DNA of 64,000 bases from CATQHL01 sp965242895. GTDB taxonomy: Bacteria > Actinomycetota > Acidimicrobiia > Acidimicrobiales > CATQHL01. The stretch is from the NCBI GenBank assembly GCA_965242895.1, contig OZ251507.1:1922001-1986000 (forward strand), given 5' to 3'. The translations under genes and the position numbers were made by a program. The stretch's first letter is position 1. Each line of letters begins with the position of its first letter. The notes beneath the pieces were generated by a model. That model saw only the letters and a list, made by a program, of their open reading frames with translations. It searched no databases and was not told where the DNA came from. Positions 1-8,723 of the stretch are shown here, piece after piece.

Positions 1-1
1 A

Positions 2-382
2 ATTTCTTTTCCGCGGGACGCCAGAATCGAATCCTCAGATAGAACCCTGACTGTGTTTTGGTCGGTGCCGGGCAACGACGGTGGTGCGCCAATAGTTTCC
101 TACAACCTAAAATGGCGAGCCAATATTGACTACGACGACGACGATGAATGGATCACAGAAAAAATCATCCTACAAGAGATATGGACCTGGTCGCTGGACT
201 CCCCGCCACCTACATACTCATATGAAATAACAGAGCTCAGGAACAATACTTCTTATTTTGTAATTTTATCTGCTGAGAACAGTGCAGGTCGCGGCCCAGA
301 AGACTGGCTTGTCGGCACACCCTGTCCCCCTGATTTGGTTGCGACACCGAGAAGTTGCGAACCCGTTCTACTTCCGCAATGA
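2..382 (+). CDS. C-terminal part of a fibronectin type III domain protein (5' end outside window)
   Basis: The frame is open from the window edge to a TGA at 380-382, so only the C-terminal ~126 residues are present. A possible GTG at 53 lies inside the domain and is unlikely to be the true start. The sequence has the FnIII pattern: a Leu-Thr-Val-x-Trp strand, a Pro, a Gly-Gly-Ala-Pro-Ile turn, a Tyr-x-Leu-x-Trp strand, and later a Tyr-x-Tyr-x-Ile-x-x-Leu plus Ser-Ala-x-Asn-x-Ala-Gly ending. Such domains are usually extracellular binding or spacer modules. Similar FnIII domains occur in the two large metalloproteases at 37.8-41.7 and 56.4-60.7 kb, so this may be the end of another secreted protein. 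Its function cannot be told from the fragment. Confidence 0.7.
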   Translation: MSFPRDARIESSDRTLTVFWSVPGNDGGAPIVSYNLKWRANIDYDDDDEWITEKIILQEIWTWSLDSPPPTYSYEITELRNNTSYFVILSAENSAGRGPEDWLVGTPCPPDLVATPRSCEPVLLPQ

Positions 383-557
383 CGACTGCGACCCCATTTG
401 TATTTTATATCGCGCTCAGCACCTTTAGTCCTCATATGTGGTTGAATTGAAAACATTAAACACTAAGAATCTGCTTAACTCGCAGTTGGATGAAAGTCTT
501 TTTGTAGATGCGCCAACTGAGCTTTCGTGTTGCCCACGTAAGAGCAGCTAGATCAAT

Positions 558-2780
558 ATGTATTTTAGACTCTTGTCTATCCTAGGGTTGTTGATTGTTG
601 GCTGTACGTCTGTGCCTTCCGAAGAAACCAGTTCGACTACAGGGCAAAGCACTCAAATTTTCGAGGAAACCACCTCAGAAACGACGATTTCTCGCTCTAC
701 TTCCGTTGATCCTCCCTTACCTCCCTCACCAGGCGAAAACGAGCCTTCTGCAGCAACTGAAAACAACCCTTCCACGATGCTGAAAGATAATTCTGATGAC
801 ACTCTGAGTGGCGAAGAACTAACGAAAGAAGATACTCAAGAAAGTGAAAAGCCGGATGAGGGGCAGCCCAACTTCGAGGGTTCAGTTCCGTTTGATGGAT
901 TCGTCTCTGTGAGTGCAGGCCTGGATTACTCCTGCGGGATCAGGTCTAGTGGCTTGGTGAACTGTTGGAACTGGTGGTACATGTCAAATGGCGAACTCGG
1001 TTTAGATTTGGACACTCCAGATGGAATTTTTGAATCTGTTGACGCAGGATGGGAGTATGCATGCGGCATCCGCTTAGGGGGATCTTTGGAGTGTTGGGGG
1101 GAGACACCGCTGGCCGGAGCAATGCCTCCGGAAGGCGAGTTCCGAGATGTGAGCGTGGGGATAGAACATGCTTGCGCGGTACGTGTAGACGGGGAATTGA
1201 AATGCTGGGGGCGCATGGAGCCCTTCCGCGGCAGCGGCGATCCGCCTGAGGGGATTTTTATCGACATTGTTTCGGGAGCTGATTTTCATTGCGGAATGCG
1301 GCCAGGAGGAAGCGTTGATTGTTGGGGCAACAGCTTCACTTTCTTGGAAGCACCCGCTGGTGAATTTGAGATGATCAGCGCGAAAGGTGAGAACGTGTGC
1401 GGGATACGTCTTTCTGGCTCGGTTGAATGCTGGGGTAGCTGGGAGTCTAGCAATGAACGCCCCTACCTTGCGCCTCCCGAGGGCGAGTTTGTGTATATCA
1501 ATGTAGGACGCAGTAAGCAGTCTGAAGACGAAGAATGGAATGGATTTGCTTGCGGTATCCAAACAGATCATACAGCCACTTGCTGGGGCGAAGTGAGTGT
1601 GAATTTCCCTCTAGAAGAAAAGCTCAAAACGATCTTTTTGGGGCCTATTAACATCTGTGCAATTCTTTTGGATAAAACTCTGAAGTGCTGGGCAATAGCT
1701 GATCTCCAGGCAAGTCAAGAGGGGCAAAATACAGCAACCGTTCCTCTGAAGGGAGAATTTGCGGAGATCAGCGTAGTTAATGAGGAAAACATGCGTTGGT
1801 GCGGAATCCGCCCAAACAGAGACCTGAGTTGCTGGGGGGGAGAATTCTATAGTGGACGGGGGTTAAGTGCGTTAGCAGTTCTTTGGAAGTACACATCCCT
1901 GAGCAATCATGGAAGCTATACCTGCGCTTTAACACAATCCGCAACGGCATCCTGTTGGGATCCCCCACTCGATCAGAGAGATACTCCGGAAGGCCAGTTT
2001 CTCGACATCAGCGTAGCTGATTCTCCCTGTGGGCTGCGCCTTAACGGTAAAGTGGAGTGCTGGGGATATGGTATAACATCTGGTGTGAACACTAGTAAGA
2101 ACTATCCACCAGAAGGCAAATTTACTTTGGTTGAAGCTGGCTGGGGTGGGGACGATCATCTAGGAGGGAACCCCGAAACTGGAAGGGGAATTTCATGCGC
2201 TCTCAAGGAAGATAATTCCATAGAATGCTGGGGAGAGTCAATACTTAGCTACGGAGAAGGATCCACCCGCGGCAACGAATTCGCAGGGATAAGTATAGGA
2301 AGTGAGCATTTGCACTGTGCGCTGCGCACTGATGGCGTAATACACTGCGGTCAATTCAGCACTTGGGACCGAATTTTTGGTCTGGACTATCCCGAAGATG
2401 AAAGGTTTACTCATGTAAGCATGGGGCCCCGTCGCATCTGCGGTTTACGTGCAACGGGAAGCATTGAGTGCTGGACAAACACAGGCGAACTCTTGGGTCA
2501 AATACCCGGAGACTTTACTCAGTTAGACGTCGGCTACTACTACAACTCAGATATTTCGTATGCCTGCGCTCTCCGTCAAAACAAACAAATCATTTGTTGG
2601 GAACTCATAGAAGGCGTATTCGATCGACTTAGCGAAGGAGTCGATCATTACCAGGGGATAGAATGCCTCGTAGGGGCTGTTATCGAACACTTCTGCTGGG
2701 TATCTGGCTACGCTCCAACAAATCTGGCCCAGATCCTGGACGATAACATTTTACTGGAATCACCTAAACTCCTAAAATAG
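558..2780 (+). CDS. RCC1-like repeat lipoprotein, divergent member
   Basis: 740 residues. The N-terminus is a short hydrophobic signal ending in a lipobox-like Leu-Ile-Val-Gly-Cys (Cys16), followed by an acidic Ser/Thr/Glu-rich linker to about residue 110. The rest is a run of about 15 blade motifs, counted by eye, of the form Phe-x-x-(Val/Ile)-x-x-Gly...Cys-Gly-(Ile/Leu)-Arg...Glu-Cys-Trp-Gly, each usually with two Cys. This is the RCC1/BLIP-II beta-propeller signature, so a surface-anchored propeller is likely. It differs from the nine relatives at 33-64 kb in strand, in more diverged blades, in the absence of the conserved C-terminal TQTYTPTP-like tail, and in having no protease neighbour. 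The ATG at 558 is chosen because the signal peptide follows directly. Ligand and role are unknown. Confidence 0.85.
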   Translation: MYFRLLSILGLLIVGCTSVPSEETSSTTGQSTQIFEETTSETTISRSTSVDPPLPPSPGENEPSAATENNPSTMLKDNSDDTLSGEELTKEDTQESEKPDEGQPNFEGSVPFDGFVSVSAGLDYSCGIRSSGLVNCWNWWYMSNGELGLDLDTPDGIFESVDAGWEYACGIRLGGSLECWGETPLAGAMPPEGEFRDVSVGIEHACAVRVDGELKCWGRMEPFRGSGDPPEGIFIDIVSGADFHCGMRPGGSVDCWGNSFTFLEAPAGEFEMISAKGENVCGIRLSGSVECWGSWESSNERPYLAPPEGEFVYINVGRSKQSEDEEWNGFACGIQTDHTATCWGEVSVNFPLEEKLKTIFLGPINICAILLDKTLKCWAIADLQASQEGQNTATVPLKGEFAEISVVNEENMRWCGIRPNRDLSCWGGEFYSGRGLSALAVLWKYTSLSNHGSYTCALTQSATASCWDPPLDQRDTPEGQFLDISVADSPCGLRLNGKVECWGYGITSGVNTSKNYPPEGKFTLVEAGWGGDDHLGGNPETGRGISCALKEDNSIECWGESILSYGEGSTRGNEFAGISIGSEHLHCALRTDGVIHCGQFSTWDRIFGLDYPEDERFTHVSMGPRRICGLRATGSIECWTNTGELLGQIPGDFTQLDVGYYYNSDISYACALRQNKQIICWELIEGVFDRLSEGVDHYQGIECLVGAVIEHFCWVSGYAPTNLAQILDDNILLESPKLLK

Positions 2781-2825
2781 CAGCATCCTGAGTAAGCTGC
2801 GACATCTCTCAGCTTCGTTCCTAGT

Positions 2826-2933
2826 CAATTCGAGAACTTTCCGGCAAGAATCTCATCGACCTACTGGTGTTGTTTGGACTACTGAAGATGCCACCAGTTA
2901 ATCCGAGAATTTCCCGGCAAGAACCTCATCGAC
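2826..2933. repeat. Pair of ~35-bp imperfect direct repeats
   Basis: Two copies of a sequence reading roughly CGAGAAnTTnCCGGCAAGAA followed by CTCATCGAC lie at about 2826-2860 and 2899-2933 (spacing 73 bp). They sit between the convergent stops of the RCC1-like lipoprotein and the acidic lipoprotein. No clear hairpin plus T-run was seen, so they are recorded as repeats rather than a terminator. Confidence 0.6.
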
Positions 2934-3017
2934 TCTTTAACAATAGAACTCTTCAGTAGGCAACCGAAGCTCAGATAACCCTCCTGCTCCAGGCAGATTC
3001 AGCTATAAGCCAAGCCC

Positions 3018-4451
3018 TTATTCCTGACTAAATGTTACATCGCCAAGCGGTGTTAACCCTGGCACGTCACATACCCACGGCAACGCCATGGAACATTGAG
3101 CAATATCTTCATCTTCCTCCTCTTCGCAAGCAGATCTGGCGCTGGCTGATGCTTCCGTTACCCAAGCAGGACACGCACGCTCTTGGAACTCGACGTATGA
3201 ACGTCCTTTGCATCCGGCGTCGAGCAAATCGCGAGTCTCTTCTTCCGTCAGCAGACTGACTGCAGCGGCAAATTCCATGTAATCATTTTCAGTCAACACG
3301 ATCTCGGATTCCTCTCTCCATATCTGACTGATCTGCTCTTCCGTGATCTCTTCTAGCCCACGGTAACCTGAAATTTCGTCAACGGTCGGACGAACGCTTT
3401 GAACTGGCCAGTCCAACCACTCCGTAAAATGACCGTACATTTCTTCCGCTACCGGACGCAGCTGGGGAGGTAAATCCGAAGCAAAGACGACATCACGAAA
3501 CTCAGGAGCAGTAACACTTTGCAGTGTCCGCAAAAGGGACGGTTGGAAATCAGCCGGCCCCGTTACCCACCACAAGTCCAGGCCGCGTCTAGCAGCTTCT
3601 TGCTCTATATGCCAAAGCCATAGATGTTGTAAACTCACAAACGGAACGGGACGCTCCGTTGTTGTAACGCCCAGCAAAGAGTTCCCAGCTGCCGTTGCAT
3701 CCGTTGCAAAAACTGCCGCCCAAAAGACCTGAGACACAGCCCAACAAAACGCACCTAATGGGGTAGAACGGTCATTCAAATCGATACCTAGCGGATCACC
3801 ATCAAGAAACGCTCTGTCATGATATGCAGTCGCTAATACATACTCATCTGAATACCCCTCATAGTCTTGCCCCTCATAAATGACGGCTATCGCATTTTGC
3901 CTCATGTCTTCTAACCCTTCTTCACCTAGTAATTCCTCCCATCTAGCAGCGATCTCCTCCTCGGAAGGCGGTTCTAGTTCTTCGGCGTAAGATGCCAAGA
4001 AATTTCTTAGATCGGCTTCCGTAAAAGTTTCAGCCATCTCAACCAAGTCCTCTTCGCTAAATGCTTCCTTGAGATTTTCTAACTCCTCCTCGCTAAAGAT
4101 CTCTTCCAGAATTGCTTTCCCCGATGAGCCCCCTGCTTCATCAGACTCCTCCCCATTCGAGACCTTGGTAGTGGAAGTATCTCCTACGGAGGGCGAAGAG
4201 CCACCTGCTGCCGTGGGTGGCGGAGATTCCTGAACAGCATCTCCGTCTTGATCTCCATCTTGGGGTGGTGTCTCAGTAGGAACAGCTTGCGTCACATCCG
4301 GGACTGATTCGCTCCCTACTTCATCTGAAACCGCTGAAGTGCAGCTGGCCGCCAGCACCATCAACACCACCAAGGCTGCTGAGAACACAAGCCTGTCTCC
4401 TGGACGCTTATTTGCCCATCTCAGAAGTTTGTTTCTATTTTTCATCATCAA
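3018..4451 (-). CDS. Acidic secreted lipoprotein of unknown function
   Basis: 477 residues. A charged N-terminus is followed by a hydrophobic segment ending Leu-Ala-Ala-Ser-Cys, a lipobox, so export and lipidation are expected. Residues ~45-110 are a Pro/Ser/Thr/Gly-rich linker. Residues ~115-190 are strongly acidic and predicted helical, with repeated Phe-Ser/Thr-Glu-Glu/Ala-(Glu/Asp)-Leu units about 11-14 residues apart. They look like short helical repeats rather than true EF-hands. The C-terminal half has several Cys and Trp residues and ends in an acidic Cys-containing segment. No enzyme motif or family was recognised. It lies 310 nt downstream of the Fic gene on the same strand and converges with the RCC1-like gene. 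Confidence 0.75.
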   Translation of the reverse strand: MMMKNRNKLLRWANKRPGDRLVFSAALVVLMVLAASCTSAVSDEVGSESVPDVTQAVPTETPPQDGDQDGDAVQESPPPTAAGGSSPSVGDTSTTKVSNGEESDEAGGSSGKAILEEIFSEEELENLKEAFSEEDLVEMAETFTEADLRNFLASYAEELEPPSEEEIAARWEELLGEEGLEDMRQNAIAVIYEGQDYEGYSDEYVLATAYHDRAFLDGDPLGIDLNDRSTPLGAFCWAVSQVFWAAVFATDATAAGNSLLGVTTTERPVPFVSLQHLWLWHIEQEAARRGLDLWWVTGPADFQPSLLRTLQSVTAPEFRDVVFASDLPPQLRPVAEEMYGHFTEWLDWPVQSVRPTVDEISGYRGLEEITEEQISQIWREESEIVLTENDYMEFAAAVSLLTEEETRDLLDAGCKGRSYVEFQERACPAWVTEASASARSACEEEEDEDIAQCSMALPWVCDVPGLTPLGDVTFSQE

Positions 4452-4676
4452 GCCGATCTCTACTCTGCTCTAAAGGGATTATGACCCGGGGAGGGGGGGG
4501 AGCGACAGTAGCCGCGGTCGTAGTCGTATTCTGTGCCTCGGAACGCGCCATATTCTATGTCTCGGTGCCGTTCGTCTCAAGCAAAGCTTCTTGAACTTCT
4601 TCGTATCCTTCGCCTTGTCAGGCGATTTATGCCCCTGCGCCGTTCGTCTCAAGAGGTGCTGGGGGGTGCATTTTAT
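4452..4676. other. Intergenic stretch with short direct repeat and G8 run
   Basis: No gene was recognised. It holds a run of eight G at 4493-4500 upstream of the acidic lipoprotein and a direct repeat of GCCGTTCGTCTCAAG at about 4567-4581 and 4639-4653. The long inverted repeat next to the Fic stop follows as a separate feature. Confidence 0.5.
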
Positions 4677-4767
4677 TTCTGCCCAAAATGGAACACAAAC
4701 TATTTTGCGTTCCATTTCTGGCGTCAAGTGGGGCACAAACTTTTTTGTGTTTCATTTTGGGTCAGAA
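4677..4767. repeat. Long inverted repeat at the Fic 3' end
   Basis: Arms of about 24 nt (4677-4700 and 4744-4767) are complementary apart from about two differences. Each arm contains CCCAAAATG and ACACAAA. The right arm overlaps the Fic stop codon. A second, degenerate AAAATG...CACA/TTTGTG...CATTTT pair lies between hsdM and hsdS. It could be a terminator hairpin for fic, an operator or a small non-autonomous element; the sequence does not decide between these. Confidence 0.6.
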
Positions 4768-5877
4768 AATATCCCTGCCTTCAGCAACGTTCAAGACACT
4801 TGGAAAGACGAGTATCGCAGGCTGCCGTCCGCTCCCCTCCCTGATCGTTCGCAGGATCCCACCCTGACTTAGTCTATCCAGGATTCGAAGCGCAGTCGGT
4901 CTTGAAATGCCGATGTTGGAAGCTAATTCGCTGCTTGCGAAAATCGGCTTGCTAAAAATCCAATCCTGGGCTTGGATTGCGTAGCGTGAACGGGTGAGTT
5001 CTACGAATTTCGGTTTCATGGTCTCGTAAAGGTCAAGGATGCCATTGGCCTTCCGTTCGTTCTCTTCGGCCTGCTCCCGCACCGCCTTCAAGAAGAAACA
5101 GCACCAGCCCGTCCAGTCGTCGTCGCGCGAGACTGAGAGTAACCTCTCGCAGTAGTCGCTTCGGCGGGCTGCGAGGTAGGCATTGATGTAGAAAGTGGGG
5201 CGTTTTATGAGCCCGTGCATCCATAGGAACAGTGGTACGAGCATGCGCCCTAGGCGGCCGTTGCCGTCCCCGAACGGGTGCAAGGCTTCGAACTCGGCGT
5301 GAAGCACCGCAAGTTGCACCAGACGATCCCGAGCGTCTTCGTGGATGTATTTTTCCCATGTGTTCATCGCGTCGGTGAGCTTTTCCGGGGAGATAGGGAT
5401 GAATTTGGCGTTCTTCTTGGTGTTTCCAGGCTGACCGATCCAGTTTTGTTTCTTGCGGAATTCACCAGGTAATTGGTCTTGCCCTCGCACGCCGGAGAGC
5501 AGTATTCGGTGCGCTTCGCGGATGACACGATGACAGAGAGGGAGCTTTTCCATCAGTTCTTCGGCGTGTCGCATCGCCAGTCTGTGGTTGATTATCTCGT
5601 GGATGTCGTTTCGGCGGTCGGAGGAGGCCGCTTCTTCGCTGGCTTCGAATTCCAGCACGTCGCTGAGGCTGACCTGAGTCCCTTCGATGCGTGAAGAGAG
5701 CACGGCCTCCTGAGTGGTTAGCGACCCCAGCAGCAGGTCGGGGTTAGGAATGGTGGAGAGCAGAATGTCAAACCGCGTCAGAGCGGCCGTGGCCGGGCCG
5801 ATCAGCGAAACCAGACTTGACCAATCGAGGCGCTCATCCGGCGGAAAGCCTCCTTCGTGGTATTTGACGGGTGGCAT
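4762..5877 (-). CDS. Fic family protein (AMPylase-type) with C-terminal HTH, copy 1
   Basis: 371 residues. Fic domains transfer AMP or another phosphate-containing group from a nucleotide to a target hydroxyl. The catalytic motif HPFGDGNGRLGR is intact at residues 200-211. An N-terminal inhibitory-type motif, SSRIEG (residues 61-66), matches the (S/T)xxxE(G/N) helix that occludes the ATP site in class II Fic proteins. The C-terminus (~310-345) looks like a winged helix-turn-helix (Ile-Gly-Ile-Ser-Arg-Pro-Thr-Ala-Leu-Arg). The start MPPVKYHE is shared with copy 2. It closely resembles the protein at 6826-7950, and upstream DNA is also shared, so the two are duplicates. Upstream lies a decayed HI0074-like gene. 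The target is unknown; a role in toxin-type regulation is inference. Confidence 0.93.
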   Translation of the reverse strand: MPPVKYHEGGFPPDERLDWSSLVSLIGPATAALTRFDILLSTIPNPDLLLGSLTTQEAVLSSRIEGTQVSLSDVLEFEASEEAASSDRRNDIHEIINHRLAMRHAEELMEKLPLCHRVIREAHRILLSGVRGQDQLPGEFRKKQNWIGQPGNTKKNAKFIPISPEKLTDAMNTWEKYIHEDARDRLVQLAVLHAEFEALHPFGDGNGRLGRMLVPLFLWMHGLIKRPTFYINAYLAARRSDYCERLLSVSRDDDWTGWCCFFLKAVREQAEENERKANGILDLYETMKPKFVELTRSRYAIQAQDWIFSKPIFASSELASNIGISRPTALRILDRLSQGGILRTIREGSGRQPAILVFPSVLNVAEGRDIF

Positions 5878-6066
5878 TTGATTTGACTCGTTTCCTTATT
5901 TCGGTCGGCTGTAATCCCAGAAATCCCAAAAACTCCAGATTGGCGGCGAATTTTGCTCTTAGCCTAGTTGACTTGGCTTATTCTTCCCGATCTGATCAGC
6001 ACGTAGAACTTCGAAATGTTCAGCAGGATGCTGCGATGGGAGCCCAGTCGCTTCGATGGCTGGGAG

Positions 6067-6446
6067 CTAGGGCAAGTGCTCTCGTTCACTAAATCCCTCG
6101 ATTAGCTCCAAGGTTTTAACGGTTTTGCATCGGCCGTAATCATGTGCAGTATTTATGCGACTCTAGGAGTGTTGCATCCAGTCGTCACTTGTACGGTCGA
6201 AATGCCGTTTTCTTAGGCCAATCTGAAGATAGGCTTTGGACTGTTCAGAACTTCGGGCATTCTGTGCTTCCGACAGGTAGCGTTTCAAGGTCTTCCATAA
6301 AGTGTCGTAAATACTTTGAGTCGGTCGACGACCGACTCCGGAACTGCTTGAGTGATTTGGGGATTGGAAGAGTTGGGTGAGCAATAATTCGCGTATTATT
6401 TTCTCAACCGCAGGAGAGACAATCTGAATTTCATATGGTCAATCAT
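6067..6446 (-). pseudogene. Decayed HI0074-family (HEPN-like) gene, ghost of the 8724-9152 gene
   Basis: The DNA aligns with the intact gene at 8724-9152. The start context around 6444-6446, a YDTLWKTLKRYL block, an FDRTSDDW block and a TAHDY block are all present, but in different frames. A TAG at 6163-6165 replaces a sense codon after the FDRTSD block, and at least two frameshifts separate the other blocks. The 3' end runs into a sequence (CTAGGGCA) that in the intact module lies far downstream of the MNT gene. So the MNT partner has apparently been deleted. The region 5878-6066 also matches the leader of Fic copy 2. Confidence 0.75.
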
Positions 6447-6664
6447 TTTGCGTCATCGGGAGAGGCCAGAATAGCGATTGGACGGGCGCAAGGCCACTCT
6501 CTCGGATGAGGTTGGTAAGTGGTCAGTAACCCCCTTTTATCCTCGCAGCCACCGACGCAAGTACCCACTTGCTCCATTGGTTGGGCATGAGGTGTGTCGG
6601 AAAGCCTATTTTCTTACGGCCACCGACATAGTTGCACATCCCCGTATGGCGCAAACCGGCGGTT
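6447..6664. other. Intergenic, no gene recognised
   Basis: Upstream flank of the decayed HI0074-like gene. It resembles the 9153-9356 flank of the intact copy in parts (for example a CGCAGCC/GCGGTTG-like stretch) but no reading frame with family features was seen. Confidence 0.4.
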
Positions 6665-6764
6665 AGCGTCTCATTTTTAGTGTTTTGTGAGACGCTGGAG
6701 TGTTTAGTGTCTCATTATGTTACGGTAATTGTCTCAGCGTCTCATTTTTAGTGTTTTGTGAGAC
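6665..6764. promoter_or_regulatory. GTCTCA/TGAGAC inverted-repeat array, copy A
   Basis: Two inverted repeats, GTCTCA-N14-TGAGAC, lie at 6668-6693 and 6739-6764, with the longer stem AGCGTCTCA/TGAGACGCT at 6665-6696. Between them is a third GTCTCATT half-site. The same arrangement occurs upstream of the intact HI0074 gene at 9360-9545. Position and symmetry suggest operator sites for the toxin-antitoxin-type modules, but this is inferred from position only. Confidence 0.55.
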
Positions 6765-6825
6765 TCTGGGGTGTCTAGTGACTCACACATGAAGGAAAAT
6801 GACTCACAAGATCCTGTGTTCCAGG

Positions 6826-7950
6826 TTATGGAGTTTCGAAAACAGTCTTTCCCTCGGTCACGTTCCAGAGTTCAGGAAAAAAAAGCACGGCAGGTTGGGG
6901 CCCAGATCTTTCTTGGAGAGTCTGAAGGACTTCACTATCGCCTAGCCTCTTCAATATTCGGAGAGCGGTTGGTTTCGATATACCTGTACCTTTTATGAAG
7001 TCAGTACTACTAAAAATCAGTTTGCTAAAAATCCAATCCAACACTTGAATGGCATAGCGTGAATTCGTTATTTCTGAAATTTGGGATTTCATTCTCTCGT
7101 AGAGGACAAGTATACCTTTTACTTTCTTACTGTTTTCTTCTGCTTGAGATTGGATCGCTTCCAGAAAGTAACAACACCAACCAGTCCAGTTGTCATCTTT
7201 TGATACAGAGAGCAAACCTTCGTAGTAGGCGTCACGATGTGCTTCGAGGAATGAGCTTATGTAGAACATTGGTTGTTGGATCAGTTTGTATTTCCAAAGA
7301 AACAGCGGAATAAGCATGCGGCCTAGGCGTCCGTTGCCGTCTCCGAATGGGTGAAGTGCTTCAAATTCGGCGTGAACTATCGCTAGTTGGACAAGGCGGT
7401 TGGGAGAATCTGAGTGTAAGTAGTTTTCCCAGGCAGTCAGAGCTTTGGATAACTTTTCGGGGGCTATTGGCACGAAAGTCGCTGTCTCAATGGAGCTTCC
7501 CGGAATTCCAATCCAGTTTTGATGTTTGCGAATTTCACCTGGCGACTTGTCTTGTCCTCTCGCTCCGGAAAGCAGAATTTTGTGTGTCTCGAGAATGACT
7601 CTTTGGCAGAGAGGAAACTTTTCTAGCAGTTTTTCGGCGATCAACGTTCCTTTTCGGTAATTGTTAATCTCCTGAATGTCGTCAAGTACGCTTGGGGAAC
7701 TCGGCTTCCTACCTGCTTCGAACTCAAGGACTTCGCTCAGGCTTGCTTGTGTGCCTTCAATCCGCGAAGACATAACTGCTTCCTGGGCAGTCAGCGGAGA
7801 AAGCAGCAGTGCAGGGTTTGGTACAGCAGATAAGAGGCCGTCGTAGCGCGCTAGCGCAGCCTCCGCCGGACCAATCAAAGGGACCAGCCTTTTCCAGTCC
7901 AGTCGTTCATCCGGCGGAAAACGCTCATCGTGATATGGGACAGGTGGCAT
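6826..7950 (-). CDS. Fic family protein (AMPylase-type) with C-terminal HTH, copy 2
   Basis: 374 residues, aligned without gaps to copy 1 over at least the first 210 residues. The inhibitory motif SSRIEG is at 61-66 and the catalytic HPFGDGNGRLGR at 200-211; all catalytic positions are present. The C-terminus carries a similar helix-turn-helix (Thr-Gly-Ile-Ser-Lys-Pro-Thr-Ala-Leu-Arg). It lies 409 nt downstream of the MNT gene on the same strand, so [HI0074-like, MNT, Fic] forms a module. Copy 1 represents the same module with MNT lost. Codon use is more AT-rich than in copy 1. Substrate unknown. Confidence 0.93.
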   Translation of the reverse strand: MPPVPYHDERFPPDERLDWKRLVPLIGPAEAALARYDGLLSAVPNPALLLSPLTAQEAVMSSRIEGTQASLSEVLEFEAGRKPSSPSVLDDIQEINNYRKGTLIAEKLLEKFPLCQRVILETHKILLSGARGQDKSPGEIRKHQNWIGIPGSSIETATFVPIAPEKLSKALTAWENYLHSDSPNRLVQLAIVHAEFEALHPFGDGNGRLGRMLIPLFLWKYKLIQQPMFYISSFLEAHRDAYYEGLLSVSKDDNWTGWCCYFLEAIQSQAEENSKKVKGILVLYERMKSQISEITNSRYAIQVLDWIFSKLIFSSTDFIKGTGISKPTALRILKRLGDSEVLQTLQERSGPQPAVLFFPELWNVTEGKTVFETP

Positions 7951-8282
7951 TGGTTTGACTCGTTTCTCTCTTCGGTCGACCTTAACTCCAGAAACTCCAG
8001 GTTGGTGATGATTTTATACTCAGTTTAGCGGATTCTTTTTGCTATTTAGCCGCGGCGGAAGAAACTTTGTCATCGAGTCGGACGCCCGACGCGATCAGTT
8101 GTTTAAGCAACGTTCTAGCTAGCCGTTCAATCGTTGATGCCTGTTGCTGGTCGCACTGATGGGAAGTGTGCTAGCGGGGTGGGGAGATAAGGCGCAATCA
8201 AGCCTAGCGATTGTCGTAAGGTTGATGTATAGTAAGGAGTACCTCATTTGAGGCGAATTCCCCAGTCGCTTCGGTGGTTGGG
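7951..8282. other. Intergenic leader of Fic copy 2
   Basis: No gene recognised. The first ~110 bp match the leader of Fic copy 1 (5878-5985). At about 8261-8292 a CCCAGTCGCTTCGGTGG segment is shared with 6046-6073 next to copy 1, marking the duplication. Confidence 0.5.
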
Positions 8283-8312
8283 AGCTAGGGCACGCCGCGG
8301 CGTGCCCTAGCT
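8283..8312. terminator. Perfect 30-nt palindrome followed by a T-rich stretch
   Basis: Arms AGCTAGGGCACGCCG and CGGCGTGCCCTAGCT are perfectly complementary. On the plus strand the palindrome is followed by ATTTTATTG, like an intrinsic terminator, but the flanking genes run on the minus strand. It lies between MNT (8360-8677) and Fic copy 2. Only the left half survives next to Fic copy 1. It could end the upstream transcript or be a protein binding site. Confidence 0.45.
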
Positions 8313-8359
8313 ATTTTATTGCTGCTAGTTACGAGGTTTGCGAATTTCAGAGAGAGGAT

Positions 8360-8677
8360 TCATTTAGTGTGTGAGGTTAGCTCAATATGGTTGTCTCGTA
8401 TCTGGTTATGAAAATGTTTCGGTATTTCATCCCACACGAAGAGTTCGACTCGAAATGGTAGGTTGCTCTCTTCGAATGCTTCCTTTAGGTCTGCAATTTG
8501 TTTGTCTTGACTTGTGCTTGCGAAAGCCACCAGGTCCAGATCTGAATACTTGCGAGCTTTACCACTGACACGCGAGCCGTATGCCCAGACCGCTGTGTCT
8601 GGGATGTGCGACCCGAGAAGTTCAAGTACGACTTCGAGATAATCGGCGTCTAGATCAAGGTTTGCTGTTTGTTCCAT
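8360..8677 (-). CDS. MNT-type minimal nucleotidyltransferase (HI0073-like)
   Basis: 105 residues, the usual length of minimal nucleotidyltransferases. The signature Gly-Ser-x-x-x-Gly-x-x-x-x-x-Ser-Asp-x-Asp-Leu is present (WAYGSRVSGKARKYSDLDL, residues ~31-49); the two Asp are the metal ligands. It follows the HI0074-like gene by 46 nt, the classic HEPN-MNT pairing. In characterised HEPN/MNT systems the transferase modifies and silences the HEPN partner; applying that here is inference. Confidence 0.85.
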   Translation of the reverse strand: MEQTANLDLDADYLEVVLELLGSHIPDTAVWAYGSRVSGKARKYSDLDLVAFASTSQDKQIADLKEAFEESNLPFRVELFVWDEIPKHFHNQIRDNHIELTSHTK

Positions 8678-8723
8678 TGTTCACCGCGCAGCGGTTCGCA
8701 TGGGGTAGCCCCCTCTGACGAGG

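Noticed and set aside
3018..4451. EF-hand calcium-binding assignment for the acidic lipoprotein
   Set aside because: The repeated FSEEEL-type helices lack the 12-residue Asp-x-Asp-x-Asp-Gly loop.
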